DNA from: Proteiniphilum sp. | GTDB lineage: Bacteria > Bacteroidota > Bacteroidia > Bacteroidales > Dysgonomonadaceae | Length of the DNA stretch: 5,845 nucleotides | Assembly: GCA_016649795.1 (NCBI GenBank) | Contig: JAENWZ010000151.1 | Span: forward strand, 1 to 5,845 | Reading direction: 5' to 3' | Shown: in pieces, positions 1 to 5,191 of the stretch | How positions within the stretch are numbered: the stretch's first letter is position 1 | Layout: each line of letters begins with the position of its first letter | Made by a program: the position numbers and the translations under genes | Notes under the pieces: generated by a model | The model's database searches: none | What the model was told of the DNA's origin: nothing | The model's input: only the letters and a program-made list of their open reading frames with translations

Positions 1-39
1 CAGCCTTGTGTCTGTCTCTTTCTTTAGAAAATTGTTCAT
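1..39 (-). CDS. possible 5' end of a leftward gene, cut by the window edge
   Basis: Reading leftward from an ATG at 39-37 gives 13 open codons (MNNFLKKETDTRL) to the edge. The main support is a perfect Bacteroidota -7 box (TATATTTG, minus strand 62-55) that ends 15 bases before this ATG. The kinase gene in this window shows the same short box-to-start spacing (20 bases). Thirteen codons are too few to recognise a family or judge coding character, so the product is unknown, and chance is a real alternative. Confidence 0.3.
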   Translation of the reverse strand, partial: MNNFLKKETDTRL

Positions 40-54
40 CGCGTTAAATTTCAC

Positions 55-62
55 CAAATATA
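55..62 (-). promoter_or_regulatory. candidate -7 box for the leftward gene at the left edge
   Basis: The minus strand reads TATATTTG, a full match to the Bacteroidota -7 consensus TAnnTTTG. It shares the ten bases GTATATTTGG with the kinase promoter at 4096-4087. No good -33 TTTG/TTG lies 19-21 bases upstream (that position reads GTGG), so this rests on the -7 box alone. Confidence 0.35.
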
Positions 63-178
63 CGACATTCTCTTTGTCTTGAGCCACCTTCTGCTTTCCA
101 TTTTAGGCCATCTTTCCTCTAAAAAACATTAATCCGGCAGAAGATATGTTACCTTTCATCAATCTGTCTGATGGTTTT

Positions 179-208
179 TTTGGATAAAAAATAAAAAGAC
201 TATCTTTA
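179..208 (+). promoter_or_regulatory. candidate housekeeping-type promoter of the response regulator
   Basis: TTTG at 179-182 followed after 18 bases by TATCTTTA at 201-208 approximates the Bacteroidota -33/-7 pair (TTTG and TAnnTTTG, one mismatch in the last base of the -7 box). The box ends 21 bases before the GTG start, similar to the 20 bases seen at the kinase gene, and would give a leader of only about 15 bases. No TGGCAC-N5-TTGC element is visible here, so the regulator does not appear to drive itself from a sigma54 promoter. Confidence 0.4.
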
Positions 209-229
209 CATCATCTCAATTTATACCAG

Positions 230-1585
230 GTGAACGAAAGAATATTAATAGTAGAGGATGACCGCTCTTTCGGGGTCATGCTTCAGAAGTGGTTCGAGAG
301 GAACGGGTTTTCGGTCACTTTGTGCTCCGGTATGGTCGCTGCCCAGGAAGAACTTTCCAAAGCGGCGTATAGGGTCATCTTATCTGATCTGCGCCTGCCT
401 GACGGCGACGGTATCATGCTGCTGACCTGGTTGAACGAAACAGGCCTGTCGATACCTGTCATTATGATGACGGGATACGGAGAAATACAGACCGCTGTTT
501 CCGCGATCAAACTGGGTGCTTTTGATTTCCTGGAAAAACCGATCAATCCCTCTCTTCTTACGCAGAAGATAGAAGCTGTTTTAGCATCGACAAAAGAAGC
601 ACCTTCCCTTCGGGAAAAACCGTCAGCAGCATACAATCAGCAGAGGGAAAAAGAGCACATTGTTTTTGGGCGAAGTCTCCTTTCAACCCAGATGTATTCC
701 TATATAGACATGGTTGCACCCACGCAAATGGCTGTAATGATTGTGGGCGAGAGCGGGACGGGTAAGGAACATGTGGCACAAATGATCCACAGAAAAAGTG
801 TACGGTCAGGTGGCCCTTTCGTTGCTGTGGATTGTGGTGGTCTGTCGATGGAACTGGCTCCCAGTGAACTTTTCGGCCATAAAAAAGGATCATTCACCTC
901 TGCCATCGAGGACAAAACGGGTTTTTTCATGGAAGCCAACGGTGGCACATTGTTTCTCGATGAAGTGGGCAATTTGCCGTATGGGGTGCAAATGCAAATG
1001 CTTCGTTCATTACAAGAGAAAAGAATACGACCGGTTGGCACACCTTCCCCAATTGAGGTAGATGTGAGAATTATCACGGCTACGAATAAAGATCTGGAAA
1101 AAGCCATCGCTGAAGGACGGTTCAGGGAAGATTTGTATCATCGGCTGAATGAGTTCATGATCAAAATGCCTCCCTTGCGAGAGTGCGCGGAAGATATTTC
1201 TATATATGCAGACCATTTCAGGGAAGAGGCAAATCGTGAGCTGGATAAACAAGTGAAATCCATCTCTCCTGAGGTGCTGTCAAGGTTGGAGAGTTACGCA
1301 TGGCCCGGTAATCTGAGAGAACTGCGCAATGTGATCCGACGTGCAGTACTGTTCTCGGCAGGAGATGGCATTACCTTAGACAGCCTGCCCATTTTGTCCG
1401 AAAAGAAGAAGGAGCCCGAAAAGGAGATCGTTGTTTCTCTGTTTTCGGAACCGGAGAGAGAAAAAGAGAAAATCATCATGGCGCTGGAGAGAGTAAAGGG
1501 CAACAAGACGAAAGCTGCCCTGCTGCTGCAGATAGACAGGAAAACGCTCTACAATAAGATTCATCTCTATAATATACAGCTGTAG
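230..1585 (+). CDS. NtrC-family sigma54-dependent response regulator (RteB-like architecture)
   Basis: This 451-residue cytoplasmic transcription activator has three domains. The receiver (about 3-118) has acidic pocket E9/D10/D11, phospho-acceptor D53, T81 and K103. The AAA+ domain (about 145-375) has Walker A GESGTGKE at 173-180, Walker B LFLDE at 241-245, ATN at 284-286, the arginine-rich RFREDLYHRL at 297-306 and WPGNLREL at 358-365. A Fis-type helix-turn-helix occupies about 410-448 (NKTKAALLLQIDRKTLYNKI). By family it should bind upstream sites and use ATP hydrolysis to open sigma54 polymerase when D53 is phosphorylated. The sigma54-contacting loop, usually GAFTGA, reads GSFTSA (220-225). 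The start is GTG: the next in-frame ATG (codon 17) would delete the acidic pocket. The length is normal for NtrC relatives. It ends 58 bases from the convergent kinase gene, its likely phosphodonor. Architecture resembles RteB of CTnDOT; orthology is not claimed. Confidence 0.95.
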   Translation: MNERILIVEDDRSFGVMLQKWFERNGFSVTLCSGMVAAQEELSKAAYRVILSDLRLPDGDGIMLLTWLNETGLSIPVIMMTGYGEIQTAVSAIKLGAFDFLEKPINPSLLTQKIEAVLASTKEAPSLREKPSAAYNQQREKEHIVFGRSLLSTQMYSYIDMVAPTQMAVMIVGESGTGKEHVAQMIHRKSVRSGGPFVAVDCGGLSMELAPSELFGHKKGSFTSAIEDKTGFFMEANGGTLFLDEVGNLPYGVQMQMLRSLQEKRIRPVGTPSPIEVDVRIITATNKDLEKAIAEGRFREDLYHRLNEFMIKMPPLRECAEDISIYADHFREEANRELDKQVKSISPEVLSRLESYAWPGNLRELRNVIRRAVLFSAGDGITLDSLPILSEKKKEPEKEIVVSLFSEPEREKEKIIMALERVKGNKTKAALLLQIDRKTLYNKIHLYNIQL

Positions 1586-1643
1586 TCATTTTTTCCGGAT
1601 GCCTCCCCACGAATATAGTTCAGTAATGAGGCAAAGCAAGGAT

Positions 1644-4067
1644 TTATAAACACTCTTTCCTGATGCGCTCTGTGAACGCACTTATTTGTGTTATCGTTTC
1701 CCTTAACTCTTCTTTCCAGTCAGGATAAGACCCCTCTTCGCAGTCTTTCAGTTCATCCATTTTGCGTAAAGCTCCGCAAAGATGATCGGCATCCAGCTGA
1801 CTGAAGAAAGGATAAATCCTGTGGCACAGTTGTTGGGCTCCTTTAAAGTCGTTACTGTTGATTCGTTCTGTCAAGGCCACCCTGTCTTTACCGGATGTCT
1901 GCACAAATCCCGATAAAATATCTTTGATGGCTCTCTCGTCGTTGTCAAATAAAGCGGACAGTTTGGGAAATCTTCCTTTGAATACCTCTCCCCTCGGTTC
2001 CTGCGTCTCAGAGCCTGAAAGGATCTCCGCGAGCCTGCTCAAATGAATGGGTTTGGTGACCAATCCGGTAAATCCTTCCTCCATCGCTTTTTCCGTCGTA
2101 TACTCATCGTATGCAGTCATCAGCCAGACGGGAATATCTGCATCTGATTTTCTTATTTCATGAAGGATATCTATCCCGGTGATATGCATCATCTGCATAT
2201 CGGTGAATACAATATCGAAAGAGGAGATCACACGCAGGAAACCTTTCACATCCTGCATATTGCTGCACAGTTTCACCTTGTATCCTTTGTGAATAAGAAA
2301 ATCCTTCACCATATTTCCCAGCGAAGGGTCATCTTCAAAAAGAAGTATTTTCCTGAAGATTTTGCTGTCCTTCACAGAACTCTTTTCCTTGCCCGCGGAT
2401 TCGTAGCTATCCGTATGTGGGACTGGTAGCTTGATCGTCACGCTGGTGCCTTTACCTTTTTCTGATGTAAGTGTTATTTCTCCCTTCAGTGATTCCACTA
2501 GTCCCTTGGTTACATACAGCCCGAAACCGTTTCCTTCCGTTCTTAACGGGTTATTCATGCGGGAGAAAGGTTTGAATATTTTCTCCAGATCCTCTTTGTC
2601 TATTCCTATCCCCGTGTCCGTGACCGTAAAAATAAGCTGCTGCGCGTAATCCAGCCGGATGTGCACGCTTCCCTGAAGCGTGTATTTCACCGCATTTGAT
2701 GTTACATTGACGAGTATCTGCTTCAGAAGGGTATAATCTGTTTCCACGAGAAAAGGGGATGTAGTCAGGTTTTCCAATTCCAAACGCAGCTCTTTCTCCT
2801 CGGTGAAGGGCCGAAACATATTGATCACATCATTGATCAACTCCATCAGATCGAACCGGCTGTAATGCAACACACTTTTGTTCCGCTCCAGACGCGAGAA
2901 CTCAAGTAAATTGGTCAGCATACCCAAAATGTGCTTTCCTGAGTTCCGCGCCGACCGGAGCTGTCGCTTTCTCTCTTTCGGAATATCATCCGTGTCCCAC
3001 ATCTCCATATAGCCCATCATGGAACTGAGCGGTGTTTTGATATCATGCGATACGGATAACAGCAGTTTATGGCGACTCTCGATCAGCTCTTCGGTGAGTT
3101 GTTTCTCTTTTGCCAGATCGATGCGGGCTTTTTGTCCCTTGTTAAGGTCATTGATGATCAGAAAAATAATGACGAGTATTAAAAACAGGGACAGTGCCCC
3201 GACAGTAAGCGCAAAAGAAAAGATCCTTTGGGTGAGTGTCTCACTGTTCTCCGTACGCTCTCTTGTGGTTTCTATCGCTTCATTGTAGAATTGGGTAATG
3301 AGCAGGGATATGCGGAGAGAAATACTTTGCTCTGCAAAAATGAGTTCACGCACCTGTCTCTCTATCCCCTCTATTTGGGTGGAATAGGTTTTGGATGCTT
3401 CCTGTGTGATGTTCTTCAGATCGGCATACATCACTGTATCTACCCTCGAGGTGGATCGCGCTTCTTGTTCCGTGTGTGAAATGGTCATCGTGGTGTCGGG
3501 GGCGTATCGCGGATCAAACAGATTTTTAAGACGGCTCCAGAAATCTCTCCGCTGTTTTGCTACCAGAGTGGTATCCTTGCTGGTGGTCACCACGATGGAG
3601 TCCTGGATGATATCATCGTAGGTTTCTATCTTCTTGTCGAGTTCAATTAGGGGATTTTGTGACCGGAATTGCCAGACCAGTTTGTGTACAATTCTGTTTT
3701 TTTCCTGCAGCAATGAATCGATGTCTTCCGGTAGAATATCCTTCTCTCTTTCCTTTGATACACGCTTAATATGGCGTATTTGCCGGGATATGTCCTCCGA
3801 GATGGAATCATATTGATGCTGAAATCTTTTCCGCGGTGAGACCAGATACCTATTCAGCATGTCCTGTGCCTGCTGAACTGAAACAATCAGCTGATTGCTG
3901 TAGGATAAGACTTTGTTGGAATCAGCCATCTCCTGTTTCTGTATGTCAATGTGCTTCTTGAACAGATAGGAATAGATAAATAGTCCTGTAAAATACAGGA
4001 TGATCACAAGAAATATCAACCCTATTTTTATTCTTATCCGATGTTCCGGCGTTTTTTTTGAATCCAT
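1644..4067 (-). CDS. membrane hybrid histidine kinase, HisKA-HATPase-REC-Hpt (RteA-like architecture)
   Basis: The product is 807 residues from the ATG at 4067. A short basic N-terminus leads into membrane segment 1 (about 15-36). A mostly helical, cysteine-free region (about 37-282) is probably the extracytoplasmic sensor, followed by membrane segment 2 (about 283-306). HisKA carries SVSHDIKTPL with H341. HATPase_c has N458 in the N box, DTGIGI at 484-489, FKPF at 498-501 and GNGFGL at 512-517. A receiver (about 573-685) has E578/D579/D580, phospho-acceptor D623, T651 and K672. A C-terminal Hpt domain (about 700-805) has LCHRIYPFF with H749. The expected flow is ATP to H341 to D623 to H749, then to a separate regulator, most likely D53 of the convergent NtrC-type protein. 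The ligand is not apparent. An in-frame TTG at 4076 would add three residues, but the ATG fits the promoter better. RteA is the closest named architecture I can offer. Confidence 0.95.
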   Translation of the reverse strand: MDSKKTPEHRIRIKIGLIFLVIILYFTGLFIYSYLFKKHIDIQKQEMADSNKVLSYSNQLIVSVQQAQDMLNRYLVSPRKRFQHQYDSISEDISRQIRHIKRVSKEREKDILPEDIDSLLQEKNRIVHKLVWQFRSQNPLIELDKKIETYDDIIQDSIVVTTSKDTTLVAKQRRDFWSRLKNLFDPRYAPDTTMTISHTEQEARSTSRVDTVMYADLKNITQEASKTYSTQIEGIERQVRELIFAEQSISLRISLLITQFYNEAIETTRERTENSETLTQRIFSFALTVGALSLFLILVIIFLIINDLNKGQKARIDLAKEKQLTEELIESRHKLLLSVSHDIKTPLSSMMGYMEMWDTDDIPKERKRQLRSARNSGKHILGMLTNLLEFSRLERNKSVLHYSRFDLMELINDVINMFRPFTEEKELRLELENLTTSPFLVETDYTLLKQILVNVTSNAVKYTLQGSVHIRLDYAQQLIFTVTDTGIGIDKEDLEKIFKPFSRMNNPLRTEGNGFGLYVTKGLVESLKGEITLTSEKGKGTSVTIKLPVPHTDSYESAGKEKSSVKDSKIFRKILLFEDDPSLGNMVKDFLIHKGYKVKLCSNMQDVKGFLRVISSFDIVFTDMQMMHITGIDILHEIRKSDADIPVWLMTAYDEYTTEKAMEEGFTGLVTKPIHLSRLAEILSGSETQEPRGEVFKGRFPKLSALFDNDERAIKDILSGFVQTSGKDRVALTERINSNDFKGAQQLCHRIYPFFSQLDADHLCGALRKMDELKDCEEGSYPDWKEELRETITQISAFTERIRKECL

Positions 4068-4091
4068 GTTGCGCAACTTTGGTATGCCAAA
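4068..4091 (-). promoter_or_regulatory. two short palindromes at the kinase transcription and translation start
   Basis: TTTGG and CCAAA (4078-4082 and 4087-4091) form a dyad around four bases that overlaps the -7 box and the expected transcription start. Directly next to it is the perfect 10-base palindrome GTTGCGCAAC (4068-4077), which abuts the ATG at 4067. Either could be a repressor site or a small leader hairpin, or both could be chance. They are seen directly in the sequence; the role is inferred. Confidence 0.35.
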
Positions 4092-4120
4092 TATACATGA
4101 TATATTTTAATTAAGACAAC
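4088..4120 (-). promoter_or_regulatory. promoter of the hybrid kinase gene
   Basis: On the minus strand GTTG (4120-4117) is followed after 21 bases by TATATTTG (4095-4088), matching the Bacteroidota -33 (TTTG/TTG) and -7 (TAnnTTTG) elements at an acceptable spacing. Transcription would begin near 4083, leaving about 15 bases before the ATG at 4067 but only about 6 before the TTG at 4076, which favours the ATG. No Shine-Dalgarno sequence is seen, which is usual in this phylum. Confidence 0.6.
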
Positions 4121-4169
4121 TCCTGTTTTTCGGATATTGCAATGAGGTGCGTGGATTTTTCAGGGGTTC

Positions 4170-4210
4170 ATTGTGGAATGTTTCCACAATTTCCCCACAA
4201 TTTCCACGAT
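4170..4210. repeat. 21-base palindrome plus helically spaced half-sites, candidate operator
   Basis: ATTGTGGAA (4170-4178) and TTCCACAAT (4182-4190) are perfect 9-base inverted arms around TGT. The right arm is followed at once by two variants in the same orientation, TTTCCCCACAA (4190-4200) and TTTCCACGAT (4201-4210), so TTCC recurs at 4182, 4191 and 4202, roughly one helical turn apart. The size and symmetry suit a dimeric activator of the NtrC/Fis type. It lies about 100 bases from the kinase start and about 205 from the secreted-protein start, a usual range for enhancer-like sites. Which protein binds is inference. Confidence 0.55.
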
Positions 4211-4316
4211 CTTTTTTTATACGATGAATGGAAATGATTGCTCATTTATTGCTGTATATCTCTGTTTAATAATTATATATGTTTTTTCTCAAAAACGCTT
4301 TCATGTTTTAGTACGG

Positions 4317-4359
4317 TATTTGATATATAAATGGTGTATGATAATAAGCATATCAAATA
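4317..4359. repeat. 10-base inverted repeat with 23-base spacer upstream of the secreted-protein gene
   Basis: TATTTGATAT (4317-4326) and ATATCAAATA (4350-4359) are perfect inverted copies, centre to centre 33 bases, about three helical turns. The right arm ends 37 bases before the ATG at 4397. It could be a pair of operator half-sites or, if transcription starts upstream, a weak AT-rich leader hairpin. The local AT richness makes chance matches more likely than usual. Confidence 0.45.
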
Positions 4360-4396
4360 TAAACTCAATGTGTAATCATTTTAAAATTGTATCATT

Positions 4397-5035
4397 ATGA
4401 AAAAAGTTATTTTATCTATTACGCTTATCGCGACTATGATCGCGATGAACCATGTGCAAAATGTAAGTGCAATGAACGAACAACCCTCTACAACTATCAT
4501 AACGGGTGACGATGGTTTTGTTGACGTGAAACTGGAAGACCTCAGTCCCGTAGTACAGGCAGCGGTCAATGCATTGACACAGGAGTACGAGGTGAAAGCA
4601 TTGAAATTTAATGCTGAAAAACAACTTACAAAAGTTAAGTTGATTAAGATAGACGATCAGTCTAAGAAGACAGTATATTTTGATGTAGAAGGCAAAGAGG
4701 TTCAGAAGGATCCGGCTAAGTTGAAGGAAAAAGCAAAAATGGAAGAGCCAAAACCAGCTGCTGAGATCTCTTACGTGATGCAAGACAACGGTTTCGTAAT
4801 CATCAAATTCGAGGAGTTGAACGAAAAAGTGCAGGAAGCTGTACGTACAATCTCAGATAAGTATGATATTACCGCTCTGAAAAGCAATACTGAGAAGCAA
4901 CTTACCAAGGTAGTCGGCACCAGCAAGGAAGACAAAACAGAAAAGATATTCTATCTGAACGAAAACGGGGAAGAGGTAAAGCCTGATGCTGAACCGGCAA
5001 AGAAAGAAGTGACTGAAGTTCCCATGTTGTTATAA
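4397..5035 (+). CDS. secreted protein with two tandem PepSY-like repeats
   Basis: The product is 212 residues. Residues 1-25 form a typical signal peptide (MKK, hydrophobic core, cleavage likely after VSA at 23-25). No lipobox cysteine is present, so the mature protein should be a soluble periplasmic or exported protein. It has two homologous units, about 37-105 and 129-197, at a constant offset of 92 residues, joined by a Lys/Glu/Pro/Ala-rich linker (about 106-124). Each unit runs DGF or NGF, a strand, a helix of the form L-x-x-x-V-Q-x-A-V, a tyrosine, EKQLTKV and a hydrophobic strand ending in GKEV or GEEV. This order resembles the PepSY-like family of small secreted Bacteroidota proteins, but the assignment is by eye. 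No catalytic motif is visible. The gene is divergent from the sensor kinase and has its own terminator, so it is probably monocistronic. It may be a target or an accessory factor of the two-component system. Confidence 0.85.
   Translation: MKKVILSITLIATMIAMNHVQNVSAMNEQPSTTIITGDDGFVDVKLEDLSPVVQAAVNALTQEYEVKALKFNAEKQLTKVKLIKIDDQSKKTVYFDVEGKEVQKDPAKLKEKAKMEEPKPAAEISYVMQDNGFVIIKFEELNEKVQEAVRTISDKYDITALKSNTEKQLTKVVGTSKEDKTEKIFYLNENGEEVKPDAEPAKKEVTEVPMLL
4511..4711 (+). repeat. first internal unit of the secreted protein
   Basis: This encodes residues 39-105. It aligns without gaps to the second unit (from residue 131) at an offset of 276 bases; the best-kept stretch is EKQLTKV, at residues 74-80 here. 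The DNA copies have diverged at many positions, so the duplication is old and both units appear to be under protein-level constraint. Confidence 0.75.
4787..4987 (+). repeat. second internal unit of the secreted protein
   Basis: This encodes residues 131-197 and repeats the first unit: NGF at 131-133, VQEAV at 145-149, EKQLTKV at 166-172, and NGEEVKP at the end. Unit 2 has GTSKEDKTEK where unit 1 has LIKIDDQSKK, so the charged turn before the last strand has changed most. Confidence 0.75.
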
Positions 5036-5113
5036 AGAAACAAACTACACTCTCGCACCTCTATATATATTTTCTTGGTTAACACATTCTTCTTGTCATA
5101 ACTAAGGAACCCC

Positions 5114-5156
5114 ATCGCCCTCTTAATGTGATATCTAAGAGGGCGATATTTTTATT
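5114..5156 (+). terminator. strong intrinsic terminator of the secreted-protein gene
   Basis: ATCGCCCTCTTA (5114-5125) and TAAGAGGGCGAT (5136-5147) form a perfect 12-base stem around a 10-base loop, followed by ATTTTTATT. It lies 78 bases after the stop codon. On the minus strand the stem is followed by GGGGTT rather than a U-tract, so it should act mainly rightward, although the hairpin also lies just beyond the leftward aroE stop. Confidence 0.85.
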
Positions 5157-5162
5157 GTCCCG

Positions 5163-5190
5163 ACCTTTTCTATTAGCACAGAAAGGTTTT
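5163..5190 (+). terminator. possible second, weaker rightward terminator hairpin
   Basis: ACCTTTTCT (5163-5171) can pair with AGAAAGGT (5180-5187) with one bulged T around an 8-base loop, followed by TTTATT. It sits just after the strong hairpin and would back it up against read-through into the opposing aroE. The stem is AT-rich and imperfect, so this is tentative. Confidence 0.3.
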
Positions 5191-5191
5191 A

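Larger units (their letters stand above)
4068..4396. other. AT-rich divergent regulatory region between the kinase and secreted-protein genes
   Basis: These 329 bases separate two divergently transcribed genes. They hold the kinase promoter and leader palindromes (4068-4120), an operator-like palindrome with phased half-sites (4170-4210) and a long-spaced inverted repeat (4317-4359). No convincing promoter for the rightward gene was found. TATCTCTG at 4257-4264 and TATGTTTT at 4278-4285 each miss the -7 consensus by one base but lack a well-placed -33 element. There is no GG-N10-GC sigma54 core on the plus strand. No tRNA-like or other RNA gene was recognised. Confidence 0.7.

Noticed and set aside
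156..181. Small hairpin TCATCA/TGATGG followed by seven T, like a rightward terminator
   Set aside because: The stem has only six pairs including one G-T, no rightward gene is visible upstream, and the T-run overlaps the -33 region proposed for the response regulator promoter.
1600..1633. TGCCTC/GAGGCA inverted repeat in the convergent gap as a two-way terminator
   Set aside because: A six-base stem with a 22-base loop and no adjoining T-tract is too weak to call.
1822..1836. TGGCAC-N5-TTGG on the plus strand, resembling a sigma54 -24/-12 element
   Set aside because: It lies inside and antisense to the kinase coding sequence, and the -12 GC is GG. TGGCAC also occurs by chance in the regulator gene (near 771, 952 and 1035) without a -12 element.
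4354..4361. Third minus-strand TATATTTG as a second kinase promoter
   Set aside because: It is in very AT-rich DNA, has no clear -33 TTG at the right distance, and overlaps the inverted repeat arm. The box at 4088-4095 explains kinase transcription.
4173..4400. 75-codon rightward open frame whose TGA overlaps the ATG of the secreted-protein gene (ATGA)
   Set aside because: It starts with a GTG inside the palindrome, is very AT-rich and has a composition like translated non-coding DNA (many F, I, Y, C, S). The ATGA overlap is most simply chance.
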